In this document: positions 50,119 through 57,040 of the stretch, piece by piece
How the letters are laid out: each line of letters begins with the position of its first letter
How positions within the stretch are numbered: position 1 is the first letter of the stretch
Source: Acidimicrobiia bacterium
GTDB lineage: Bacteria > Actinomycetota > Acidimicrobiia > Spongiisociales > Spongiisociaceae
Direction of reading: 5' to 3'
Assembly: GCA_011523635.1 (NCBI GenBank)
Contig: WTGI01000030.1
Span: 1-64,000 of the forward strand
Length of the DNA: 64,000 bases
The notes under the pieces: model-generated
The model's input: the letters and a program-made list of their open reading frames with translations, nothing else
The model's database searches: none
Told to the model about the DNA's origin: nothing
Translations under genes and position numbers: made by a program

Positions 50119-50990
50119 CTCCCGAGCGCGCATACGAGAGGTGCGAGCGGATCACCTGGGAGGCGGCCCGCAACTTCGCCTACGGCATCCGGTTGCTCCC
50201 TCCACCCAAGCGCCGGGCGATGGCCGCTCTCTATGCCATGGCGAGGCGTATCGACGACGTCGGAGACGGGACCTGGCCCAGTGACTGCAAGTTCGCGGAA
50301 CTGGAGAAACTTCACGGGGCGATAGAGAGCCTTCGCGCCGGTGACGTGGAGGACCGCGACGATCCCGTACTGGTGGCCCTGGCCGACGCCGCGGAGCGTT
50401 ACCCGATCCCGGTGGGGGCACTCCACGAGATCGTCGAGGGTTGCGAGATGGACGTGCGGGGCGCGGAGTACGCCACGATGGAGGACACGATCCGTTACTG
50501 CCGGCTGGTGGCGGGGTCGGTGGGACGCCTCTCGCTCGGCGTGTTCGGAATCCGAGGCGGCAGGCGGCGGGAGCCGGTGGGGGAGAGCGAGGCTTCCCGG
50601 ATGGCCGATGATCTGGGGGTCGCCTTCCAGCTGACCAACATGCTGCGGGACATCGCAGAGGATCTCCGGATGGGTCGCATATACCTTCCGGAGCAGGAGC
50701 GGGATCGCTTCGGCATAGAGGCTGGTCGGTGGACCCCGCCGGAGCGGGTCGGCGCCATGGTCGAGTACGTGGCGGGTCAAGCCTCGGTCTGGTTCGACAG
50801 CGGCCTCGCGCTGCTGGCGCATCTTGACCACCGCAGCCGGTCCTGCACGGCCGCCATGGCGGGTATCTACCGGCGGCTCCTGCGGCGGATGCGCGCCCAG
50901 CCCACCCTTCCCCTGACCGAGCGCGTCAGCCTGCCGGCCTGGGAGAAGGGCCTGGTGGCGGTTCGTAGCATCTCCGGTCTGCAGCCGTGA
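50115..50990 (+). CDS. hpnD: Presqualene diphosphate synthase HpnD
   Basis: Condenses two farnesyl diphosphates to presqualene diphosphate, cytosolic or membrane-peripheral, 291 aa. AMARRIDDVGDG is the first Asp-rich motif and NMLRDIAEDLRMGRIYLP the second. FAYGIRLLPPPKRRAMAALY is the family N-terminal helix. GTG start overlaps hpnC stop (GTGA) and its stop overlaps hpnE likewise. Confidence 0.92.
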   Translation: MTPERAYERCERITWEAARNFAYGIRLLPPPKRRAMAALYAMARRIDDVGDGTWPSDCKFAELEKLHGAIESLRAGDVEDRDDPVLVALADAAERYPIPVGALHEIVEGCEMDVRGAEYATMEDTIRYCRLVAGSVGRLSLGVFGIRGGRRREPVGESEASRMADDLGVAFQLTNMLRDIAEDLRMGRIYLPEQERDRFGIEAGRWTPPERVGAMVEYVAGQASVWFDSGLALLAHLDHRSRSCTAAMAGIYRRLLRRMRAQPTLPLTERVSLPAWEKGLVAVRSISGLQP

Positions 50991-52375
50991 ACAGCCGCCC
51001 CCGAGTAGTGGTCGTGGGTGGTGGCCTGGCCGGCCTCGCCGCGGGTATGGAAGCTGCTGACCGGGGAGCGTCGGTCACCCTGCTGGAACGACGTCCCCGC
51101 CTGGGCGGCGCGACCTGGTCCTTCGAGCGGAAGGGGATCTCGTACGACAACGGCCAGCACGTCTTCCTCCGTTGCTGTACCGCCTACCTGGCCTTTCTGG
51201 AGAAGATCGGCTCCATAGGCGATGTGACCATCCAGAAGAGGCTGAGCATTCCCGTGCTGAGGCCCGGGGGGAAGGCGGGAACGATCCGGCGCACCTTCGG
51301 GCCGGCCCCTCTCCATCTGGCGCCGTCGCTCCTGGCTTACCCTCACATCAGCCTCAGGGCCAGGTTGAAGGTACTGGCGGCCGGAAGAGCCCTGCGAAGG
51401 CTCGACCCCGAGGATCCGACACTCGACAGGGTGTCCTTCGGCGACTGGTTGGCCGCCCGCGGCCAACCAGTGGAGGCCGTGGAGAGATTCTGGGACCTGG
51501 TGGTGCTCCCGACGGTGAACGTCCATGCCAGGGAAGCCTCCCTCAAGCTGGCCGCCAAGGTGTTCGTCACCGGGCTCCTGACCGACGCCGCGTCCGCGGA
51601 CATCGGCTGGGCTTCGGTACCGCTCTCGGTGCTCCACGGTGACGCCGGCCGGCGCGCCCTGGAGGCTCGGGGTGCCGAGGTGGTGACCCGGGCGGCCGTG
51701 TCGTCGATTCGATCCGGTTCCGGAGAACGCCTGGAGGTCACGGTCAGCGATGGGAGCATCGAAGCCGACTCGGTGGTGGTGGCGGTTCCGCACGACATGG
51801 TCGGGTCGATGCTCCCATCGGGTGCCGTACCATTCCAGGACCGTCTGGACCGCCTGGGGGTCTCGCCGATCGTGAACGTGCATCTGGTCTATGACCGTCC
51901 CATCACCGACCTTCCGATGTTCGCTGCGGTCGGGAGCGACATCCAGTACGTATTCGACCGGACCGGAGCTGCTGGTCTGGACGACGGCCGCCAATGCCTG
52001 GCGATTTCCCTGTCGGCGGCGGACTCCCACATCGGTGCGAGGGTGCCGGAGTTGGTCGAACACTTCGTGGCGGAGATGGAGCGCCTGCTGCCCGCCGCGG
52101 CCGGGGCGGTGGTGACCGAGTCGATGGTCACGAGGGAACCGAGGGCGACCTTCCGCGGCGAGCCGGGCACCGATCCCCTCCGCGCCGGCGCCGAGTGCGA
52201 GATTCCCGGGGTATTCCTGGCCGGTGCCTGGTCCGCTACGGGATGGCCGGCGACGATGGAAGGGGCGGTGCGCAGCGGGGTCGAAGCCGGGCGCCGGGCG
52301 GCGGGGTTTGCCGTTCGGAACGGGGACCCGGTACCGGCGACGGTGCCACCGGCCGGCGAGGGGGCCAGGACGTGA
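50987..52375 (+). CDS. hpnE: Hydroxysqualene dehydroxylase HpnE
   Basis: FAD-dependent amine-oxidase-type enzyme of 462 aa reducing hydroxysqualene to squalene. The FAD motif is VVVVGGGLAGLAAGMEA, followed by LLERRPRLGGATWSFERKG and DNGQHVFLRCCTAYL. The end FLAGAWSATGWPATMEGAV is typical of HpnE. GTG start overlaps the hpnD stop by four bases and its stop overlaps the polyprenyl synthetase start. Confidence 0.92.
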   Translation: MNSRPRVVVVGGGLAGLAAGMEAADRGASVTLLERRPRLGGATWSFERKGISYDNGQHVFLRCCTAYLAFLEKIGSIGDVTIQKRLSIPVLRPGGKAGTIRRTFGPAPLHLAPSLLAYPHISLRARLKVLAAGRALRRLDPEDPTLDRVSFGDWLAARGQPVEAVERFWDLVVLPTVNVHAREASLKLAAKVFVTGLLTDAASADIGWASVPLSVLHGDAGRRALEARGAEVVTRAAVSSIRSGSGERLEVTVSDGSIEADSVVVAVPHDMVGSMLPSGAVPFQDRLDRLGVSPIVNVHLVYDRPITDLPMFAAVGSDIQYVFDRTGAAGLDDGRQCLAISLSAADSHIGARVPELVEHFVAEMERLLPAAAGAVVTESMVTREPRATFRGEPGTDPLRAGAECEIPGVFLAGAWSATGWPATMEGAVRSGVEAGRRAAGFAVRNGDPVPATVPPAGEGART

Positions 52376-53388
52376 GGCGCACCACACCGGACTTGCTGGA
52401 GCGGACCCAAGTCATGGTCGAACCCGCCATGATCGAGGCGGTGGGACGGCTGTCCTCGAGCCTGGCTGTCCTGGTCCGCTACCACTTCGGGTGGGTCGAC
52501 TCGGCGGGGGCTCCGGTGCCGAACCCGCGCCACGGCAAGGGCATCCGGCCCACGCTTGCGCTCCTGTCGGCGGAAGCCGTGGGCGCGGCGGCCGAGGTCG
52601 CCCTACCAGGGGCGCTCGCGGTGGAGGTCGTTCACAACTTCTCGCTCGTCCACGACGACATCATCGACAACGATCCCGAACGCCGGCACCGGGCCACGGT
52701 ATGGAAGACCTTCGGCGCCGGCGATGCCATCATCGCGGGTGATGCCATGATGCTGCTCGGTCTCGAGTTGCTACTGGACCGGCCCACGCCCCCACGGGTC
52801 GCCGCGGCCGCCGACCTGGCGGAAGCCACCGCATCGATGATCGCCGGGCAGCACATGGACATGTCGTTCTACCGCTCGGAGGCGGTGGATGTCGACCTGT
52901 GCTGGGAGATGGTCTCTCTCAAGACGGGCGCCCTACTGGCTCATGCCTCGGCGGTGGGGGCCATCCTGGCCGGCGCGCCCGAGCAGACGGTCCGCCGGCT
53001 CCGGAGCTTCGGACTCGAGCTGGGTCGGGGGTTCCAGGCCATCGACGACCTGCTCGGCATCTGGGGAGACCCCTCGGTGACCGGCAAGCCGGCCGGTAAC
53101 GACCTCCGCGAGCGCAAGAAGTCGATCCCGGTGGCGGTGGCGCTGGCCTCGGGCTCCCCGGCCGGCACGAGGCTGGCCGATCTTTACGCCCGGGAGCGGC
53201 TGGATAACGACGGGATCGAGGCGGCCGCCGCCCTCGTCGAGGAGGCGGGCGGGCGGGAGGCGACCGTCTCCGCGGCCCGCGACTGCATGCAGCGGGCGGC
53301 CGATGCCCTCAGGGGGGCGGACATAGACCAGCAGGTAGCCCGAGAGTTGGAGGACCTGGCCGCTTTCGTGGTCGATCGTGACTTCTGA
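52372..53388 (+). CDS. Polyprenyl (geranylgeranyl/farnesyl) diphosphate synthase
   Basis: Head-to-tail prenyltransferase of 338 aa supplying the FPP or GGPP used by HpnD. First Asp-rich motif LVHDDIIDNDPERRHR (Asp95-Asp99) and second QAIDDLLGIWGD (Asp225/226). AGQHMDMSF and KTGALLAHASAVGA are typical of actinobacterial short-chain enzymes. GTG start overlaps the hpnE stop (GTGA), making a four-gene coupled operon. Chain length cannot be read without modelling. Confidence 0.92.
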   Translation: MRRTTPDLLERTQVMVEPAMIEAVGRLSSSLAVLVRYHFGWVDSAGAPVPNPRHGKGIRPTLALLSAEAVGAAAEVALPGALAVEVVHNFSLVHDDIIDNDPERRHRATVWKTFGAGDAIIAGDAMMLLGLELLLDRPTPPRVAAAADLAEATASMIAGQHMDMSFYRSEAVDVDLCWEMVSLKTGALLAHASAVGAILAGAPEQTVRRLRSFGLELGRGFQAIDDLLGIWGDPSVTGKPAGNDLRERKKSIPVAVALASGSPAGTRLADLYARERLDNDGIEAAAALVEEAGGREATVSAARDCMQRAADALRGADIDQQVARELEDLAAFVVDRDF

Positions 53389-53433
53389 TCGGGTTTTTCC
53401 CGTTCCGATTGGAGCGATCGCGCCGGGCCGCTG

Positions 53434-53456
53434 TATGATTAGTCAGGCTGCCCTAA
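53434..53456 (+). promoter_or_regulatory. Putative DtxR/IdeR-type iron box over a -10 element
   Basis: TATGAT (53434-53439) can serve as -10. It overlaps ATTAGTCAGGCTGCCCTAA (53438-53456), matching 13 of 19 positions of the IdeR/DtxR consensus TTAGGTTAGGCTAACCTAA, with the right half AGGCT...CCTAA fully conserved. It lies 69 bases before an iron/spermidine-type ABC ATPase, so iron repression is plausible. A convincing -35 was not seen. Confidence 0.45.
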
Positions 53457-53524
53457 CATCACGGATAAGGTAGCCGTTAGCCGGATGCTCAACCCCCCGT
53501 AGCACCGCCCCTTCAGGAGCCCGT

Positions 53525-54541
53525 ATGTCATATCTGCAGGCAAACGATGTCGCCAAGCGTTTCAATGGCACGTCCGCGCTGGCCGGTGTCGACCTGGCGG
53601 TCGAACAGGGTGAGTCGCTGGCCCTGCTCGGTCCCAGCGGATGCGGGAAGACCACGCTGCTGCGCATCCTGGCCGGTCTGGAGGTTCCCGACCGGGGCGA
53701 CATCACGCTCGAGGGAGAGACCCTCACGGGTCCGGCCCGGTTCGTGGCTCCGGAGCAGAGGCGTATCGGGATGGTCTTCCAGGACTGGGCGCTTTTTCCC
53801 CACATGACGGTGGCCAGGAACGTCGCGTTCGGGTTGGGCAAGGCGGGAAGTAACGGCCGGGTCTCCGAGACGCTGGACCTGGTCGGCCTGTCGCATCTGG
53901 CGGACCGGTACCCCGACGAGTTGTCGGGGGGCCAGGCGCAGCGGGTGGCCGTGGCCAGGGCACTGGCCCCTCGTCCCCGGGTGCTGCTCTTCGACGAGCC
54001 GTTCTCGAACCTCGATACCGGCCTGCGCACCAGGATCCGGGCCGATGTGGCCGCGCTGATGCGCGAGGTGAGGATGACCTCGATCTTCGTCACCCACGAC
54101 CAGGAGGAGTCGTTCGTGGTGGGGGACCGGGTGGCCGTGATGCGCGAGGGTCGGATCGAACAGGTCGGCCGGCCGGCCGACGTGTACCAGAACCCCGCCT
54201 CCTCCTGGGTGGCCACGTTTGTCGGTGAAGCCAACGTGCTGGGTGGGGTGGCGACCAACGGGCACGTTTCCACCGCGGTCGGGGAGGTTCCCCTGGCCGG
54301 CCCTCTGAGAGGACCGTGCGAAGTCGTCATACGTCCCGAGTACCTGGTGGTGGGTCGGGGGGACCAGGGTGTGGTCTCCGCGGTCGAGTTCTACGGGCAC
54401 GACACCACCTACCAAGTGGCTCTCAACGGTACGAAACTGGTGGCCCGGGTGATCGCCGCACCCGACTTCGCGCCCGGTGACCGGGTGTCCGTGTCCTACG
54501 CCGGCCCCGGAGCCGCCGCCTTCGCTGCCGCTGGTTCTTAG
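53525..54541 (+). CDS. ABC transporter ATP-binding protein, FbpC/PotA-type
   Basis: A 338 aa ATPase of the ferric-iron/spermidine/sulfate class. Walker A LGPSGCGKTTLLR, Q-loop MVFQDWALFPHMTV, signature LSGGQAQRVAVARAL, Walker B VLLFDEPFSNLD and H-loop FVTHDQEES. A C-terminal TOBE-like beta domain (from about 235) holds EVVIRPEYLVVGRGDQG. CAGGAG precedes the ATG. No permease or binding protein follows, so it is an orphan in this locus; the upstream iron-box-like site suggests iron. Confidence 0.9.
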   Translation: MSYLQANDVAKRFNGTSALAGVDLAVEQGESLALLGPSGCGKTTLLRILAGLEVPDRGDITLEGETLTGPARFVAPEQRRIGMVFQDWALFPHMTVARNVAFGLGKAGSNGRVSETLDLVGLSHLADRYPDELSGGQAQRVAVARALAPRPRVLLFDEPFSNLDTGLRTRIRADVAALMREVRMTSIFVTHDQEESFVVGDRVAVMREGRIEQVGRPADVYQNPASSWVATFVGEANVLGGVATNGHVSTAVGEVPLAGPLRGPCEVVIRPEYLVVGRGDQGVVSAVEFYGHDTTYQVALNGTKLVARVIAAPDFAPGDRVSVSYAGPGAAAFAAAGS

Positions 54542-54679
54542 TTGTGGTCTGTTGGTTGGATGTCAGTTAGGCCGCTGCGGTTCCCCTAACCCGCTGTCTC
54601 ACGAGCTCCTCGCTTCAGCACGACGGAAACCCGGACGGTCTACCGACATTGGAACGATCTAGTCCATCGCCAAGAGTAG

Positions 54680-54755
54680 ATAACTAACTATTGACTAGTA
54701 ACTATCGGACTAGGAACTAATCAACTAGTGACTAGCAACTATCGACTAGGAACTA
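54680..54755 (-). repeat. Heptanucleotide tandem repeat array, about 10 units
   Basis: On the plus strand units end in ACTA at 7- (occasionally 8-) base spacing: ATAACTA, TTGACTA, GTAACTA, TCGGACTA, GGAACTA, ATCAACTA, GTGACTA, GCAACTA, TCGACTA, GGAACTA. The minus strand reads TAGTYNN. Six CTAG tetramers fall within it. It ends 20 bases before the ispH start codon. Same family as the array at 23.07-23.10 kb. Confidence 0.75.
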
Positions 54756-54775
54756 GGCAGGGTACACTTCGCGAG

Positions 54776-55954
54776 ATGCCGGAGACCGCCCTCACCACCA
54801 GCCGTCCCAGACGCGTGTATCTCGCCGAGCCGAACGGATACTGCGCCGGGGTGTACATGGCCGTCAAGGCGCTCGTCTGGATGGTCCAGATATTCGACGC
54901 CCCGGTCTACTGCTACCACGAGATCGTCCATAACCGGTTCGTAGTGGAGTGCTTCGAACGGGCCGGGGTGGTGTTCGTCGACTCGATCGACCAGGTGCCG
55001 GAAGGCGCTCCCGTGATGCTGTCGGCCCACGGCTCCGCCCCCGAAGTGGTGGCGGACGGGGAAGAGCGGGCCGGGATCGTCATCGACGCGGTCTGCCCGC
55101 TGGTGGCGAAGGTTCATCATGAGGTCAAGCGGCGGGCGGCGAAGGGGTTCGACATCATCTTCGTGGGCCACGAAGGGCACGATGAGGCGGTGGGCACCAT
55201 GGCCCGAGCGCCTTCGAACATCACTCTGGTCGAACCGGAGACGGGGCTGGCAGGCTTCAGGCCCAGGGATCCCAGCAAGGTGGCGCTCTTCGCCCAGACC
55301 ACTCTCGGGATGCACGAGTGGGAGGCGATCAGGGCCGAGGCCTCGGGGCGCTACGAGAACCTGGAGACCTCTCGCAAGAGCGATCTGTGCTATGCCACCA
55401 CCAACCGCCAGGATGCGGTACTCGAGATGAGCTCCGAATGTGATCTGATCCTGGTGGTTGGTTCCGACAACTCCTCGAACACCAATGCCCTGGTCCGGAC
55501 CGCCCGTATGCGCGGCGCCGCCGCCTACCGGATCGACTCCGCGGATGCGATCCGATCCGAGTGGCTGGACGCTGCGGAAGTGGTCGGGCTGACGGCGGGC
55601 GCATCGGCTCCCGACCACCTGGTCCGGGAGGTGCTCGAGCGCCTCGATCCTGCCGAAGGGTGGAGCCTGTTCCGGGTTACCGAGGAGGATGAGTACTTCC
55701 CTCTACCGCGCGGGCTGCGGTCCTTGCTGAATGCGTTGGTGTCGACGGTGCGGATCGGGTTCTCTGCCCCCTCGAACGGCAAGGGACCGCTCGACTACGA
55801 CCGGCGGGTCACGGCCACCGACGCGCTCGCCAAGTTGGAGTCCTTCCCGTCGGGTCAGCCGGCCCTACCAGCGGCTGGACTCCTCGGCGTACACATGGTC
55901 GGGCAACCTGTAGCTGATACCCGCTTCGTCGAAGACGGAGACCTGGAGGAGTGA
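54776..55954 (+). CDS. ispH: 4-hydroxy-3-methylbut-2-enyl diphosphate reductase IspH
   Basis: Last enzyme of the MEP pathway, forming IPP and DMAPP with a [4Fe-4S] cluster. Cluster Cys at GYCAGV (Cys23), DAVCPLVAKVH (Cys107) and SDLCYATTNR (Cys205). Substrate residues: HEIVHN, SAHGS, GHEGHDEAVGT (Glu137) and GSDNSSNTNAL. It is 392 aa, some 60-70 longer than usual, with a C-terminal extension after DYDRRVTATDALAK. The last 90 bases overlap a convergent gene. No strong ribosome site; the heptamer array lies right upstream. Confidence 0.93.
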   Translation: MPETALTTSRPRRVYLAEPNGYCAGVYMAVKALVWMVQIFDAPVYCYHEIVHNRFVVECFERAGVVFVDSIDQVPEGAPVMLSAHGSAPEVVADGEERAGIVIDAVCPLVAKVHHEVKRRAAKGFDIIFVGHEGHDEAVGTMARAPSNITLVEPETGLAGFRPRDPSKVALFAQTTLGMHEWEAIRAEASGRYENLETSRKSDLCYATTNRQDAVLEMSSECDLILVVGSDNSSNTNALVRTARMRGAAAYRIDSADAIRSEWLDAAEVVGLTAGASAPDHLVREVLERLDPAEGWSLFRVTEEDEYFPLPRGLRSLLNALVSTVRIGFSAPSNGKGPLDYDRRVTATDALAKLESFPSGQPALPAAGLLGVHMVGQPVADTRFVEDGDLEE

Positions 55955-57040
55955 GGTGAAGGCGGTGAAGTTGTTGTTCTGCTTGGCCAGCGGCTTCAGG
56001 TACCGGGCCGCGAAGCGCTGGTAGCGCCGCTGCATGCGGAACCAGGGGAGCACCCCGACCAGAGGGGTGGCCGGATAGTTCAGCTGGTCGGAAAGCGTCC
56101 TTCCGATCAGGGCCCGGGAAACGCGGAACACGTAGCTGGCGAAGTTTTGCCGGACCTTCGGATCGGTCATGTCCACGAGCAGCGGGCCCGAATTGATCAA
56201 AGCGTTCGCCATCGCTATCGATTCGAAGTCGGGCTCGGGCTCGCATAGGCGCCCGATCTCGAAGACCCTCAATGCCTCTTCCTCATCGGTGTACAGGATC
56301 GAATCGGGGATCCCCATCAGATTGCCCGTATACCGCCATACGGCCATGAAACCGGCTCGTTCCTGTTCCGTATAGACGGCGCCGAGGTTCTTCATGTGCT
56401 TGAGCAGTCGGGCCGAGAAGGCCACGATGGCGAAGCCGAGGTGGGCGGCGCTGAGCGGCAGACCCCAGGCCTCCTCGTCCCAGTCATCGGAGTTCGCCAG
56501 CAGGCTCCTGATCTGGGCATGCAGGATCCGGATCCGCACGGACAGCTTCCAACCGTCACCTTCCCGCTCCAGACCACCGGGCATGAAGATCTCGACCATG
56601 TGCCGGTTGTTCTGCTTCAAGCGGCGTACGCCCTGGTCCCGGAGGCGCCCGGTTATGAAGAACGACTTGGCGATGTTGGTCGAGAACCCTTCGACCAGAG
56701 TGCCGGCGAGCATCGATGCGAGCACGACCGGCGAGTTCCTGTGGAACATGCGGACGCCGGGCAGGAAGTCGGCCTGGTCCACCCAGTCGGGAGGCGTATC
56801 CATCGGATCGAAGAACTCCCTCACGAACGAGGGCGCCCGGCGTAGGGCTTCCTCATCCCGGTCCATTCCGGCGGTGACCAGCGGGAGGGCCCGGTCGGTG
56901 GGCATCTCGTGGATTCTCTCGATGAAGGCATCGGCCGCCGGGTCCCCGACACGCGTATGGACGATGTAGTTGCGCGCCATCTCCGCATCGACGAGGCGGG
57001 CCTCGGCATAGCCGGCCGCGTAGTCGGTCGGTATTCTCAC
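55865..57040 (-). CDS. MpaB/latex-clearing-type oxygenase (DUF2236)
   Basis: A 391 aa protein of the DUF2236 family, which includes latex-clearing protein and MpaB-type b-type heme enzymes. Typical landmarks: EFFDPMDTPPDWVD, LVEGFSTNIAKSFFITGRL, SVRIRILHAQIRSLL (Arg-His in the heme region) and GFMAVWRYTGNLMGIPDSIL. The N-terminal half aligns to the Lcp fold. Its start overlaps the MMPL gene's stop by four bases, so they form an operon. Substrate possibly an isoprenoid or terpene, an inference from neighbours. Confidence 0.88.
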   Translation of the reverse strand: MRIPTDYAAGYAEARLVDAEMARNYIVHTRVGDPAADAFIERIHEMPTDRALPLVTAGMDRDEEALRRAPSFVREFFDPMDTPPDWVDQADFLPGVRMFHRNSPVVLASMLAGTLVEGFSTNIAKSFFITGRLRDQGVRRLKQNNRHMVEIFMPGGLEREGDGWKLSVRIRILHAQIRSLLANSDDWDEEAWGLPLSAAHLGFAIVAFSARLLKHMKNLGAVYTEQERAGFMAVWRYTGNLMGIPDSILYTDEEEALRVFEIGRLCEPEPDFESIAMANALINSGPLLVDMTDPKVRQNFASYVFRVSRALIGRTLSDQLNYPATPLVGVLPWFRMQRRYQRFAARYLKPLAKQNNNFTAFTSLLQVSVFDEAGISYRLPDHVYAEESSRW

